DNA from: DASRHT01 sp035293765
Lineage (GTDB): Bacteria; Chloroflexota; Ktedonobacteria; Ktedonobacterales; Ktedonobacteraceae
Length of the DNA stretch: 64,000 nucleotides
Direction: 5' to 3'
NCBI GenBank assembly: GCA_035293765.1
Contig: DATGMF010000059.1
Span: 1 to 64,000, forward strand
Part shown: positions 8,190 to 17,293 of the stretch, piece after piece
Layout: each line of letters opens with the position of its first letter
How positions within the stretch are numbered: the first letter of the stretch is position 1
Translations under genes and position numbers: made by a program
Notes under the pieces: model-generated
What the model saw: only the letters and a program-made list of their open reading frames with translations
Database searches by the model: none
Told to the model about the DNA's origin: nothing

Positions 8190-9560
8190 ATGCAGACAAT
8201 CAGAGATGCCGCCGATAGTACATATCGGCGCGATTTAGGCGATGGGCTCGTATTGCGCTGGTCCACACAGGATGATACGGAACATATCGTACAGTTATGC
8301 GGCCAGGTTTTTCGTGATAGCGCCTCCGATCCGCAGAACACGAACTTGATGAATTTTGTGCGTCGGCTGATGAGCGGACGCCATCCCTGGATGAATCCTA
8401 CTGACTATGCCATTATTGAGGATACGCGCAAAGAGGGCAATCCAATTATTGCCTGCACTTGTCTTTGGCGGCACGAATGGGAATACGAAGGCATCCCTTT
8501 TGGCGTCGGTCGTCCCGAAATTGTCGCTAGCGATCCCACTTACCGCCGTCGCGGCCTGATACGAGCATTATTCGAGACGATCCACGCTCGCAGCGAAGCC
8601 GAGGGACGCCTTGTCCAGGCGATCACCGGCATTCCCTACTTCTATCGCCAGTTCGGCTACGAATACGTGCTGGACCTGGAAGGGAAGCGCGTTACCTACC
8701 TCTCAATCATTCCCAAAGCAAAGGAGGGAGAGCCCGAACCATATACCTTGCGTACGGCCACAGTCGAGGATCTGCCGCTGATTATGGAAGCCTATAACAG
8801 CCGTCGCTCGACCAGCATGGTCTGGCACAATATGCCCGAACGTTACTGGCGCTACGAAATCGAGGCGTGGCAGAGCAATTCCGAAGCCGATAAGTCCATG
8901 CATATTCAGATGATCGTTGATGTCAGCGGAGCTTCAAAAGGGTTTCTTATAACCTATGCAGCACGGCGCGGGCGCGAAATGAGTGTCATGGCATTTGAGG
9001 TGCTTCCCGGCATCAATTTGCAGGCGATGATGCCATCAGTATTGCGCGCTTTGCAGGCTTACGGCCTGCAAATGCCAACCCACACTCCTGATGCAGAGCC
9101 ATTGCGGGAGATCAGCTTCGTCCTCTACCGCTCTCATCCCGTTTATGAGGCGTTAGGAGAAGAGCTGGCCCCTTTCCACCAGCCTGACTACGCCTGGTAT
9201 ATACGCGTAGCCAACGTGCCTGCATTTCTCCGGCATATCGCGCCAGTCCTGGAGAGGCGTTTAAGCAGCTCCATCCTGGCGGGCTATACAGGAGAGCTGA
9301 AAATCGACTGCTACCGCAGCGGTCTGCGGATGGTCTTTGACAACGGACGCCTGACAGCGGCTGAAGACTGGGAGCTGCCCACCTACGACTCCAACGCCGG
9401 AGCAGGTTTCCCGCCGCTGGTCTTTCTCCAGATCCTCTTCGGCTATCGCGGCCTGGACGAGCTACGCCAGATCTTTCCCGATGTCTGGGCAAACAACAAC
9501 ACAGCAACGCTACTCAAAACCCTCTTCCCAACCAAACCATCCTACGTACTAGGATTTTAG
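8190..9560 (+). CDS. GNAT-family N-acetyltransferase, Eis-like
   Basis: A 456-residue protein whose N-terminal half is a GNAT domain: the acetyl-CoA loop appears as VASDPTYRRRGLIRALFETI near residues 113-132, followed by YRQFGYEYVLD. The length and the C-terminal half (a second degenerate acyltransferase-like region and a terminal lipid-carrier-like part, NGRLTAAEDWELP) resemble Eis-type three-domain acetyltransferases, which modify amino groups of small molecules or peptides. The substrate cannot be told. GAGGAAGGA precedes the ATG. Single gene; the tail of its transcript runs into REP elements. Confidence 0.82.
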   Translation: MQTIRDAADSTYRRDLGDGLVLRWSTQDDTEHIVQLCGQVFRDSASDPQNTNLMNFVRRLMSGRHPWMNPTDYAIIEDTRKEGNPIIACTCLWRHEWEYEGIPFGVGRPEIVASDPTYRRRGLIRALFETIHARSEAEGRLVQAITGIPYFYRQFGYEYVLDLEGKRVTYLSIIPKAKEGEPEPYTLRTATVEDLPLIMEAYNSRRSTSMVWHNMPERYWRYEIEAWQSNSEADKSMHIQMIVDVSGASKGFLITYAARRGREMSVMAFEVLPGINLQAMMPSVLRALQAYGLQMPTHTPDAEPLREISFVLYRSHPVYEALGEELAPFHQPDYAWYIRVANVPAFLRHIAPVLERRLSSSILAGYTGELKIDCYRSGLRMVFDNGRLTAAEDWELPTYDSNAGAGFPPLVFLQILFGYRGLDELRQIFPDVWANNNTATLLKTLFPTKPSYVLGF

Positions 9561-9659
9561 CCCAACCGGTAGGGGGCAGCGCCTCGCATCTGCCCCCACC
9601 CTCCCCAAAAATAATATACTGCTCGGACTACAGTGGCGACGCAATTGGTCGCGTCTCCC

Positions 9660-9747
9660 ACGATGAATCGGGGAGCTACAGCGCCCATCACATCATCCCT
9701 CACACGCCAGCACCCCTCGTAGGGACGAGATCAATCTCGTCCCTACG
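9660..9747. repeat. REP-like elements, families C and B side by side
   Basis: Inverted family C copy (CGATGAATCGGGGAGCTACA near 9661) followed by a perfect family B palindrome at 9718-9747: 14-base arms CGTAGGGACGAGAT / ATCTCGTCCCTACG around CA. The latter may also act as a hairpin between the GNAT gene and the P450 promoter. Confidence 0.75.
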
Positions 9748-9763
9748 AAGGGTGTTTTGGCAT

Positions 9764-9792
9764 TGACACCCCGTTCCTTCACCTCTTAGAAT
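9764..9792 (+). promoter_or_regulatory. promoter of the P450 gene
   Basis: TTGACA, 17 bases, TAGAAT; the ATG is 33 bases beyond the -10 box. Confidence 0.65.
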
Positions 9793-9824
9793 AAAGACAG
9801 TTCTTTATGTAAAGGCAGAATCAC

Positions 9825-11060
9825 ATGCAAAATAATGATACAACCTCACTGAGCCTCTTGAGCATTCTGGACTCGCCCGAGAGTATCGCCAATCCTTACC
9901 CGATTTATCACCAGTTGCGTGCTATCGACCCCATACTGTGGGATGAGCGGGGGAACTGCTGGGTGGTGACGCGACACGCCGATGTGGTTGCTGGATTGCG
10001 CGATCCGCGCTTCTCCACCGCCAGCTTTATGATGGACGAGTTGATGTTTCCTGAAGAGCTGCGACCTACGCTTGGTCAGGCTGCCCGCGCCTTGACGCAT
10101 CAGATGCTCTTTCTCGATCCCCCCGATCATACGCGCCTGCGTAGCCTGGCGGCGAAGGCTTTCACCCCTCGCGTGGTCGAAGCGATGCGCGAACGCATTG
10201 AACATATTGTCAATGAACTGCTCGACGCGGCCCTGGCAAAGGGGACGATGGACGTTATTGCCGAATTCGCCTATCCGCTGCCCGCCATCGTGATCGCGGA
10301 GATCCTGGGCGTGCCTCCTGAGGACCGTGACAAGTTCACCGAGTGGACCGGCAGCTTCGGCACCCTGCTCGGCGCGACCGAACTGACGCCGGAGATACTT
10401 TTTCAGTCCTTGCAGGGCGTCTCCGAATTTATCGAGTACTTCCGCCAGATTATTCAGCAGCACCGCGCTCATCCTAAAGACGATCTAATGCAGGCGATGA
10501 TCGCCGCCGAGGAGCAGGGCGACCGGCTAACGGAAGAAGAGCTGCTGGCAAACTGCGTTCTGCTGCTCGCCGCCGGACACGGCACAACGACGCACCTGCT
10601 CGGCAACGGTCTGCTAGCCCTGATACGCAACCCGGACCAGCTTCAGATCTTGCAGCGCGATCCCTCAATCATACAAACCGCGGTCAATGAGTTGCTGCGC
10701 TACGATAGTCCGGTCCAGCTTACATCACGCCGTGCCAGCGTGGATTTAGAGCTTGGCAACAAACACATCAACGCGGGCCAGGAAGTCTTCTTCAGTCTGG
10801 GAGCGGCGAATCACGATCCTGAGCAGTTCGCTAATCCAGATCAGCTCGACCTGCGCCGTCAGAAGAACCCACTGCTCTCGTTCGGCCACGGCATCCATTT
10901 CTGCCTGGGCGCGCCGCTCGCACGGCTCGAAGGCGAGATTGCTTTCAGCACCTTCATTCGCCGCATCCCTTCATTTCACCTGGACGAACCCGTGACATTG
11001 CAATGGTCACAAAGCCTGGTCTTCAGAGGATTAGGGTCGCTGCCGATAGTGTTTAAGTGA
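9825..11060 (+). CDS. cytochrome P450, class I bacterial type
   Basis: A 411-residue soluble P450. Diagnostic parts in order: the C-helix DPPDHTRLRSLAAKAF; the I-helix oxygen-activation motif AAGHGTTTHL near residue 250; the K-helix ELLR with its ExxR pair; and the heme loop FGHGIHFCLGAPLARLE, with the ligand Cys near residue 365. Length and motifs fit CYP107-like hydroxylases acting on small or polyketide-like compounds. Substrate unknown; no redox partner or biosynthetic gene is adjacent. Own promoter at 9764. Confidence 0.95.
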   Translation: MQNNDTTSLSLLSILDSPESIANPYPIYHQLRAIDPILWDERGNCWVVTRHADVVAGLRDPRFSTASFMMDELMFPEELRPTLGQAARALTHQMLFLDPPDHTRLRSLAAKAFTPRVVEAMRERIEHIVNELLDAALAKGTMDVIAEFAYPLPAIVIAEILGVPPEDRDKFTEWTGSFGTLLGATELTPEILFQSLQGVSEFIEYFRQIIQQHRAHPKDDLMQAMIAAEEQGDRLTEEELLANCVLLLAAGHGTTTHLLGNGLLALIRNPDQLQILQRDPSIIQTAVNELLRYDSPVQLTSRRASVDLELGNKHINAGQEVFFSLGAANHDPEQFANPDQLDLRRQKNPLLSFGHGIHFCLGAPLARLEGEIAFSTFIRRIPSFHLDEPVTLQWSQSLVFRGLGSLPIVFK

Positions 11061-11268
11061 TACTTTCAGTACCTTCAAGCGGAGTCAAGAGAGCCATCAG
11101 CTCCCGCCGCCTCGCTTGAGAAAGTATAGACATCATCGAGTTTGATGTCTAGCGGAAAGCGTCCATCAATCATCGCCCATGATCGCAGCTCGGGAATCTC
11201 TCACCTCCTGAGCTGCGGTTGCTTCAGAGCAGGCGCAAGGCACAGCCCCAACCACGACCAAAAAAGGC

Positions 11269-11297
11269 TTGATTTTTCCGAAAAAACCGTGTATAAT
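11269..11297 (+). promoter_or_regulatory. hflX promoter with long leader
   Basis: TTGATT, 17 bases, TATAAT. Predicted start near 11304, leaving about 300 nt of leader before the hflX start codon. Confidence 0.65.
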
Positions 11298-11333
11298 TGA
11301 TTACATAAATTATCCTCACAGGAGATACAGCGC

Positions 11334-11351
11334 GTGATAATCTTCATCTAA
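11334..11351 (+). CDS. candidate five-codon leader peptide of hflX
   Basis: GTG ATA ATC TTC ATC TAA (Met-Ile-Ile-Phe-Ile) with AGGAG nine bases upstream. Its stop is one base before the ATG of a second short frame (11353-11403) that has no ribosome site of its own, suggesting coupled re-initiation. Ile/Phe-rich leader peptides are known to stall drug-bound ribosomes upstream of resistance genes; that role here is inference. Confidence 0.4.
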   Translation: MIIFI

Positions 11352-11352
11352 A

Positions 11353-11438
11353 ATGTACCAGCTTCATAGCATATTCCCGTCTTTACACGGCCAATTTTCA
11401 TGATGTTCTGCATCATGGAGGTATGCTAAAAGGTACAT
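11353..11438 (+). ncRNA. structured leader RNA with embedded 16-codon frame
   Basis: Nested pairings: ATGTACC 11353-11359 with GGTACAT 11432-11438; TAGCATA 11367-11373 with TATGCTA 11422-11428; CCGT 11377-11380 with ACGG 11387-11390; CATGATG 11399-11405 with CATCATG 11411-11417. Together they form a closed multi-branch element. The frame 11353-11403 (MYQLHSIFPSLHGQFS) covers the 5' strands of the outer stems, so ribosome position on it would decide whether they form. A weak stem TGCTT / AAGCA followed by ATTTTT near 11535-11547 could be an attenuator. No known riboswitch class is recognised. Confidence 0.55.
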
Positions 11439-11600
11439 GGTGGTGAAGGCTGTTTATTCTCTGGCAGTGCGCATCCAATCCCTACATCTCTCGGCCCGAA
11501 GCTGCTTTACGCCTCTCCCACCTGCCTCTACAGAAGCAATGATTTTTCCCAATCAGTCATAGTCAACAGAAATTACATCAACTTCAAAAAGGAGCCAGGT

Positions 11601-12938
11601 TTGCAAGAAAATTATTCTCCTGGTAAAGATACCAATCAAGATAAGCCCATGCAAGGATTGCTAGCTGAGGCCCCGTTGCGCGCTATTCTGGTCGGCGTGG
11701 AGATGCCCACCACCGATTGGCCCGTAGAGGAATCGCTGGACGAGCTGGCGCAACTGGCCTTAACGGCGGGCGTCACATGCGTTGATCGCGTCATTCAGCG
11801 CCTCGCTCAGCCGCATCCCGCCACCCTTCTGGGCTCGGGCAAGGTGCAGGAACTCGCGGATCTTGTGCGCTTCCACGATTGCGATGCCGTCATTTTCGAT
11901 CTGGAGCTAAAGCCCGGCCAGCATCGCAATCTGGAGAAAGAGTTGGAGGTGCAGGTGCTTGATCGTACCGCGCTGATCCTGATCATCTTCGGTCAGCGCG
12001 CACGCACCCGCGAGGGCCGTTTGCAGGTCGAGTTAGCTCAGGTCGAGTATGACCTGCCGCGCCTGACCCGCCAGTGGTCGCACCTTTCCCGCCAGCGCGG
12101 CAGCGTGCAACAGCGCGGCGAGGGTGAGAAACAGATCGAGGTTGACCGCCGCCTGCTCCGTCGCCAGAAAGATCAGTTGCTGGAAGATTTAGAGCTGGTG
12201 CGCGCGCAACGGCAGCTCCATCGCGACCGGCGCAAATATGCGGGCGCGCCAGTTGTCGCGCTGGTCGGCTATACCAACGCGGGCAAGTCCACCCTGCTCA
12301 ATCAACTGGCAGGCACGCGCAACCTGGCGGAGGACAAGCTCTTCGCCACGCTCGACCCGACAACGCGTCGCGTCAGGCTAGCGGGTGGGCAGGAGATTCT
12401 CCTGACCGATACCGTCGGCTTCGTACAGCGCCTCCCAACAACGCTGGTCGCGGCCTTCCGCGCCACCCTGGAAGAAGTCGCGGAAGCCGATCTGCTGCTA
12501 CACGTCGTTGATGCCTCGCATCCTCATGTACATCGGCAGATTGATGCCGTCGAGCAAGTGCTGGAAGAGATTGGCGCGGGCGGCCTCCCCACAGTGGTGG
12601 CGCTGAACAAAATCGATCTGTTGCCCTGCGATCTCCCGCTCCAGTTCAACGGTCTGGCAGCCAATTTTCCCGCGGTAAAAGTTTCTGCCGCTCAGGGAAC
12701 AAATATCGACGCCTTGCTGCGCTGCATCAGCGAAACGCTGATACAACAATTTGTGGCGCTCGACGTGCTTATTCCGTATGATCGTGGCGACCTGGTCGCG
12801 CAATTTCACCAATTCGGCACCATCGAAGCGGAGGAGTACGAAGAGGCGGGCACCCACCTGCGCGGTCACATGCCACAGAATCATAGCGGCCCATTTATCG
12901 CGTTCCAACTCACATCGCAGAAGAGGACGCGCGCATGA
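11601..12938 (+). CDS. hflX: HflX GTPase, ribosome-splitting/rescue factor
   Basis: A 445-residue HflX. The N-terminal part has the GTP-binding-protein-N region (RLAQPHPATLLGSGKVQEL, then the LKPGQHRNLEKEL stretch), a coiled helical linker (QIEVDRRLLRRQKDQLLEDLE), and a G domain near residues 215-380 with G1 GYTNAGKST, G3 DTVGF, and G4 NKID. HflX binds 50S subunits and splits stalled ribosomes after heat or antibiotic stress. TTG at 11601 is chosen because AAGGAG stands seven bases before it; the next in-frame ATG (11649) has no such site. The long structured leader suggests translation-sensitive control, as known for some hflX-type resistance genes in Listeria. Confidence 0.93.
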   Translation: MQENYSPGKDTNQDKPMQGLLAEAPLRAILVGVEMPTTDWPVEESLDELAQLALTAGVTCVDRVIQRLAQPHPATLLGSGKVQELADLVRFHDCDAVIFDLELKPGQHRNLEKELEVQVLDRTALILIIFGQRARTREGRLQVELAQVEYDLPRLTRQWSHLSRQRGSVQQRGEGEKQIEVDRRLLRRQKDQLLEDLELVRAQRQLHRDRRKYAGAPVVALVGYTNAGKSTLLNQLAGTRNLAEDKLFATLDPTTRRVRLAGGQEILLTDTVGFVQRLPTTLVAAFRATLEEVAEADLLLHVVDASHPHVHRQIDAVEQVLEEIGAGGLPTVVALNKIDLLPCDLPLQFNGLAANFPAVKVSAAQGTNIDALLRCISETLIQQFVALDVLIPYDRGDLVAQFHQFGTIEAEEYEEAGTHLRGHMPQNHSGPFIAFQLTSQKRTRA

Positions 12939-13085
12939 TTTAGCCTGTGGCGACGGCATGAATGTCGTCCGCTTCCGCGCCCGTCCGTGCCGACAAGCGA
13001 TACACCAACAGAGAAGACGTCGCTGCTGATCCGCTGGAGGATGGTAGGACGGACAGGACAGGATAGGCGAGACAGGGACTAAAGC

Positions 13086-13168
13086 GGACGCGATGGAATC
13101 GCGTCCCTACGGGGGCACTCCTAAATAGCGCAAAACAAGAGGGCAGATGTTGATCTGCCCTCTTGTTT
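13086..13168. terminator. family B palindrome and strong bidirectional terminator
   Basis: A family B copy (GGACGCGAT / ATCGCGTCC, 13086-13106) is followed by a perfect 15-base hairpin, AAACAAGAGGGCAGA at 13133-13147 with TCTGCCCTCTTGTTT at 13154-13168. A-rich and T-rich edges let it work for both hflX and the convergent acs gene. Confidence 0.9.
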
Positions 13169-13180
13169 GAGCCTGAGTGG

Positions 13181-15298
13181 CTACTCGACTTGACCAAAGC
13201 GTTTGATCTCTTCCAGCTCCTCTGGTGAAAGCTCGCGCGGAAGCTGACCCCGTGCCAGCTTCTCGCTCTGGGAGTAGTGGCGGATGTTTTCCACGATCTC
13301 CGGGTTCGCTAGCGTCGTGACATCCCCCACATCGGTAAAGTTGGCAATCGAAGCCAGGACCCTGCGCATGATCTTGCCAGAGCGCGTTTTGGGCATATCC
13401 GCAACGATCCAGATATTCTTGGGGCGCGCGATCTTGCCGATTTGTGTTTCAATCGCCGTGTTCACTTTCTCCTCAATCTCTTTGCTCGGGTTGAACCCAG
13501 GCTTCAGAGAAACATACACCTCGACGACACGCCCGCGCAATTCGTCCACCAGAGGTACGGCAGCGGCCTCGGCAATCTCGCTCACGGTGAGGCAGGCCGA
13601 CTCAATCTCTTTCGTGCCCAGTCGGTGGCCGGCAACGTTGATCACGTCATCGACCCGGCCCAGGATGCGGAAATAGCCGTCGGCGGCCAGGAACGCGCCA
13701 TCGCCTGCAAAGTACGGCCAATCGTGCCAGTCTTTACTCGTGCGATCCTTGCAATACTTGGCATAGTAGGTCTCCACGAATCGCTCCGGCTGGCCCCAGA
13801 TCGTCTGGAAGATGCCAGGCCACGGGTTGCGAATGCAGATGTTCCCCGCCCGGCCACTACCAGCCGCAACCTCTTCGTGTTTTTCATCGTAGATCACCGG
13901 GTAGATACCGGGTAAACCGGGGCCGCAACTCCCAGGCTTCATCGCCTGCAAGCCTGGCATAGTGCTGCATAGGAAGCCGCCGGTCTCGGTCTGCCACCAA
14001 GTATCGACGATGACGGCTTCTCCCTTTCCGACAACGTTGTAATACCAACGCCAGACATCCGGCTCTATCGGCTCGCCCACGGTCGTCATGTGCTTGAAAT
14101 GGTAGTTATATTTCTGCGGCTCGTCGGGGCCAGCCTTGCGCAGCATGCGCACCGTCGTTGGCGCTGTGTGGAAGATGGTGACGCCGAGCCGTTCGGCGAT
14201 GCGGTAGGGACGACCGGGGTCGGGATACAGCGGCACCCCTTCGTACATCACGCTCGTCGTGCCAAGCGCGAGGGGACCATAGACGATGTAGGAGTGCCCG
14301 GTGATCCAGCCGATATCGGCAAAACACCAGTAGGTGTCTTCAGGGTGGATATCCTGATAGTACTTTGAGGTTCCAGCGACATACGAGAGGTAGCCACCGG
14401 TGCTGTGCTGGCAGCCTTTGGGGCGACCAGTTGTGCCACTGGTATACATGAGAAACAGTGGGGCCTCGGCAGGCATAGAGACCGGCTCGACGATCTTGCG
14501 GCGATGCTCCTTCAATAGTTCATCGACGAAGAAATCCCGCCCTTCTACCATCGGGGTCTTTGAGGAGTACCGACCTGGATAACGCTGCCAGACAAGGACT
14601 TTATCCACTTTGACTCCCTGCTTCTGAGCCTCTGCTACCGCCTCGTCGGCCTTCACCTTGTGGTCAAGCAACTCTCCATTGCGGTAGTAACCGTCTATCG
14701 TCACCAGGATATGACTTTCCGAGTCGGCAATGCGACCTCCGCACGCAGCGCCGCTAAAGCCGCCAAAAACCTCAGAATGAATGACGCCCAGACGCGCACA
14801 GGCTAGCATGGCAATGGGCAGTTCAGGAACCATTGGCAGGTGGAAGGTGACACGGTCGCCCGCCTTGACGCCGCAGAAATCCCGCAGCAGCGCGGCAAAC
14901 TCGTTAACTCTGATATACAACTCCCGGTATGTGATGGCTTTGGTATCCTCTGTCTCCAGCTCGGGGACCCAGATAAGAGCTGCCTTATTTGCGCTGGTCT
15001 TCAGGTGGCGATCTACGCAGTTGTAACAGGCATTGAGGCGACCACCAACAAACCATTTCCAGAAAGGGGGATTGCTTGTGTCCAGGGTCGTGTGCCAATA
15101 ATGGTCCCATGTGAGCAGGTCCGCGTATTCTCTGAAGCACTCTGGAAAGTGCTCCTCGCTGAACCGCTCAAAGATACTCGGATCGCTGACATTCGCCTGC
15201 CCAATAAATTTTGGAGAGGGCTGATAGTACTCCTCCTCCCGCCAGTGAACAGCGATCTGCGCCTCAGAAACTGCTATTTCCTCCGCTTCTTTCGCCAT
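13181..15298 (-). CDS. acsA: acetyl-CoA synthetase (acetate--CoA ligase)
   Basis: A 705-residue AMP-forming acyl-CoA synthetase, slightly longer than the usual 650. Landmarks: the phosphate loop YTSGTTGRPKGCQHS near residue 280; the acetate-pocket region with a conserved Trp in DTWWQTETGG; the hinge GRVDDVINVAGHRLGTKEIE; and the adenylation lysine in PKTRSGKIMRRVL, the site often controlled by acetylation. It makes acetyl-CoA from acetate, ATP and CoA. The upstream gene on the same strand is an acetate permease, so the pair forms an acetate-scavenging unit, although a hairpin at 15475 separates them. An N-terminal extension of about 35 residues has no recognised role. Propionate could be an alternative substrate. 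Confidence 0.93.
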   Translation of the reverse strand: MAKEAEEIAVSEAQIAVHWREEEYYQPSPKFIGQANVSDPSIFERFSEEHFPECFREYADLLTWDHYWHTTLDTSNPPFWKWFVGGRLNACYNCVDRHLKTSANKAALIWVPELETEDTKAITYRELYIRVNEFAALLRDFCGVKAGDRVTFHLPMVPELPIAMLACARLGVIHSEVFGGFSGAACGGRIADSESHILVTIDGYYRNGELLDHKVKADEAVAEAQKQGVKVDKVLVWQRYPGRYSSKTPMVEGRDFFVDELLKEHRRKIVEPVSMPAEAPLFLMYTSGTTGRPKGCQHSTGGYLSYVAGTSKYYQDIHPEDTYWCFADIGWITGHSYIVYGPLALGTTSVMYEGVPLYPDPGRPYRIAERLGVTIFHTAPTTVRMLRKAGPDEPQKYNYHFKHMTTVGEPIEPDVWRWYYNVVGKGEAVIVDTWWQTETGGFLCSTMPGLQAMKPGSCGPGLPGIYPVIYDEKHEEVAAGSGRAGNICIRNPWPGIFQTIWGQPERFVETYYAKYCKDRTSKDWHDWPYFAGDGAFLAADGYFRILGRVDDVINVAGHRLGTKEIESACLTVSEIAEAAAVPLVDELRGRVVEVYVSLKPGFNPSKEIEEKVNTAIETQIGKIARPKNIWIVADMPKTRSGKIMRRVLASIANFTDVGDVTTLANPEIVENIRHYSQSEKLARGQLPRELSPEELEEIKRFGQVE

Positions 15299-15474
15299 TG
15301 TCTGATTACCTCCTGTATATATGATAATGTTCCACTACTACAATGTTCTGTATCAACACGCCCACTTTGTCTTTCTCCCTGGTCGCATACAGGACCGCGA
15401 ACTTATGCATATACCAACAAAAGTTGGAAAAATACGCGCGATCCGCGAAATACCGAACAGTGTTAGTAAGCAGA

Positions 15475-15513
15475 CCTTCAGGTACCAGGAATATACAGGC
15501 TGATACCTGAAGG
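15475..15513. terminator. hairpin between acetate permease and acsA
   Basis: CCTTCAGGTA (15475-15484) pairs with TACCTGAAGG (15504-15513). It follows the permease stop by about 40 bases on the minus strand but lacks a T-run, so it may stabilise or partly terminate the permease message. Confidence 0.5.
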
Positions 15514-15551
15514 CCATGGCGCTAAAACAAGACCTTTGGTAAAACTAACGA

Positions 15552-16178
15552 CTAGCCACGCGGCCAGACAGGCAAGGTAAACGCGCTCTTAGAGCTACTC
15601 AAAACTCCTGCCAGCGCGGTATACCAGGCCGCCAGGGCAGTGACGATACCAAGCCAGCCGCCCACTGCGGTGACCCCCAACGCTCCTCCCATCAGTTCCG
15701 CAATACCGAGCACGAGGAAGGTCAGGAAAAGGAAAAAGAAAACAGCGATAAGAGCCAAGTTAGTCCTCAGCGCCGCAAGGAGCATAAGGAGCGTAAAGAG
15801 TGCCCATCCCAGGTTGAAAATTGCTGCTGCGGGATGGAAAGCATTGGCTTTGAGCAATGCATCCAGAATACCAGTTCCGGGAAGCAGGACGGCGCCATAA
15901 GCCAGCCAGAAGCCACCGTAAGAGGAGAACGCCGTGGCCCCGAGGGTATTACCCGCGCGGAACTCCCACCACCCGGCAATCAGTTGCCCGAGACCACCAT
16001 AGAAGAATGCCAGCCCGAGAACGATATTTAATCCCTGCCCCTGAGTGGTAAGAAAACCTGCGTTGACGCAACTGAGAACGAATGTAGTGAGCGCGAAGGC
16101 GCTTAGCCCGAGGGGGGCAGGATTGGCGGACGATGCCGCCGCTTCGGCGCGTGCGTTTTCTGCCGCGATTTGAGCCAT
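15552..16178 (-). CDS. satP: acetate/succinate permease, SatP (GPR1/FUN34/YaaH) family
   Basis: A 208-residue membrane protein with six predicted helices. The family signature NPAPLGL stands at about residue 20 at the start of the first helix, and FYGGLGQLIAGWWEFRAGNTLGATAFSSYGGFW carries the second conserved block (read here in two parts). These proteins are proton-coupled or channel-like acetate transporters forming hexamers in the inner membrane. Gene order, permease then acetyl-CoA synthetase, supports acetate uptake and activation. AAGGAAAGGTGGG precedes the ATG. The last residues (SSKSAFTLPVWPRG) are polar and cytoplasmic. Confidence 0.9.
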   Translation of the reverse strand: MAQIAAENARAEAAASSANPAPLGLSAFALTTFVLSCVNAGFLTTQGQGLNIVLGLAFFYGGLGQLIAGWWEFRAGNTLGATAFSSYGGFWLAYGAVLLPGTGILDALLKANAFHPAAAIFNLGWALFTLLMLLAALRTNLALIAVFFFLFLTFLVLGIAELMGGALGVTAVGGWLGIVTALAAWYTALAGVLSSSKSAFTLPVWPRG

Positions 16179-16746
16179 TGAAATTTCCCACCTTTCCTTA
16201 AAAGGTCAGCAATACGCGTACTTCCTTGAATCGTGTACATGGCAACCACGATGTTTGCCTGTATGCTCTGCCTGTGGCAGGCTTCGCTTCCTGCCAGGTA
16301 GGATAGGTTTTCGACTATTTATTGATAGTCATCAGCCTCGCCCTATGAGACTTTTGAAAGGGACAGTACTAATGAAGGAAACGCACTACGAAAGAACTTG
16401 GCTACCCGAAAAGTGCTTCTCTCTACCTCCTTTCTCTCTATAGTCGTCCTGGGGATACTCCAACGTGTCTTTTAACGAGTGCGCAGAAATGGAAGCGAAG
16501 GAAAGGAAACATACCAACAAGATATACCCTACACAGGAAGGCAGTATATATATTGTCGATGCCTGTAGTATGCCTCCCATCTTTTTGTAGTGCTTTGATA
16601 AAACTCCCAAGTTACTGATCTTTGGGCACTCTACGATGGAGTTATACATAGTATAACATAAAATTTTTTTAAATGACTGGTCTATGGATGCAAGAATACA
16701 AGGTTTTTATCATATTGCCCCTGGTGGACTTTTTCCCTGGCTGGGC
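16179..16746. other. intergenic region, no gene supported
   Basis: About 570 bases upstream of satP. It contains an imperfect CTGCC/GGCAG hairpin near 16268-16305 and AT-rich stretches near 16655-16680. Open frames on both strands lack ribosome sites and recognisable domains. It should hold the satP promoter, but no consensus boxes stand out. Confidence 0.4.
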
Positions 16747-16789
16747 AAAAACAAATCCCGACACAGCTTTTGTGCCGGGATTTGTTTTT
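16747..16789. terminator. strong terminator after the PPOX-family gene
   Basis: AAAAACAAATCCCG (16747-16760) pairs with CGGGATTTGTTTTT (16776-16789), with inner CACA/TGTG pairs. On the minus strand it follows the stop at 16798 and ends in T-rich sequence. Confidence 0.88.
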
Positions 16790-16797
16790 GCATGGCC

Positions 16798-17196
16798 TCA
16801 AACGGCACGGCCTTTGGGATGATATGGCTCATTATCGATCCCCCAGCTCATAATACGAGTAGGGAACACGCGAATAAACTCCTGGTCAAAGCCCGGCTTT
16901 AACCGCTCCCCACCGGTAGAGAACGCCTCAACTCGTCCACGTATCTCTATACCGCGCGGCATTCTATCTGGAGTCGTATCATCCACGACGAAAGCGACAA
17001 TTTTTTGCTGAGCCGCGTCCCGAAACTTTTTACTTTTCCCCATGCCAAACCCTCCGATATCAATCGCATCCAGCTCGGCATTGTACCAGAAACCCACCGG
17101 CACGACATGAGGTTCCCCTTTGGCATTAACCGTTGCCAGCCGTCCCAGTGGCTGGCTCTTGAGATAGCCTATCTCCCCTGTGGTGAACTTACTCAT
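16798..17196 (-). CDS. PPOX-family flavin/F420-type oxidoreductase
   Basis: A 132-residue single-domain split-barrel protein of the pyridoxamine-5'-phosphate oxidase superfamily. The start FTTGEIGYLKSQPLGRLATVNAKGEPHVVPV and the RGIEIRGRVE strand match small FMN- or F420-binding members such as Rv1155-like proteins. The reaction cannot be fixed: F420-dependent reductase, FMN oxidase or heme-degrading variants share this size. It lies downstream of the FAH-family gene on the same strand, separated by a 36-base hairpin, so it may be transcribed partly with the selenoprotein group or on its own. Confidence 0.8.
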   Translation of the reverse strand: MSKFTTGEIGYLKSQPLGRLATVNAKGEPHVVPVGFWYNAELDAIDIGGFGMGKSKKFRDAAQQKIVAFVVDDTTPDRMPRGIEIRGRVEAFSTGGERLKPGFDQEFIRVFPTRIMSWGIDNEPYHPKGRAV

Positions 17197-17232
17197 ACGT
17201 GTATCCCCCTCGTTCTAAAGTTAAATAGTGTT

Positions 17233-17268
17233 GTAGAGGTAGAACTGGAGTTGCAGTTCTACCTCTAC
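17233..17268. terminator. perfect 14-bp hairpin after the FAH gene
   Basis: GTAGAGGTAGAACT pairs with AGTTCTACCTCTAC over an 8-nt loop, 26 bases after the FAH-family stop on the minus strand. No T-run follows. Confidence 0.6.
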
Positions 17269-17293
17269 CTCGTCTCGGCGTGTGAAATAGGTT

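Noticed and set aside
16255..16649. Two short frames in the satP upstream region
   Set aside because: No ribosome sites, no domains, and they overlap each other on opposite strands.
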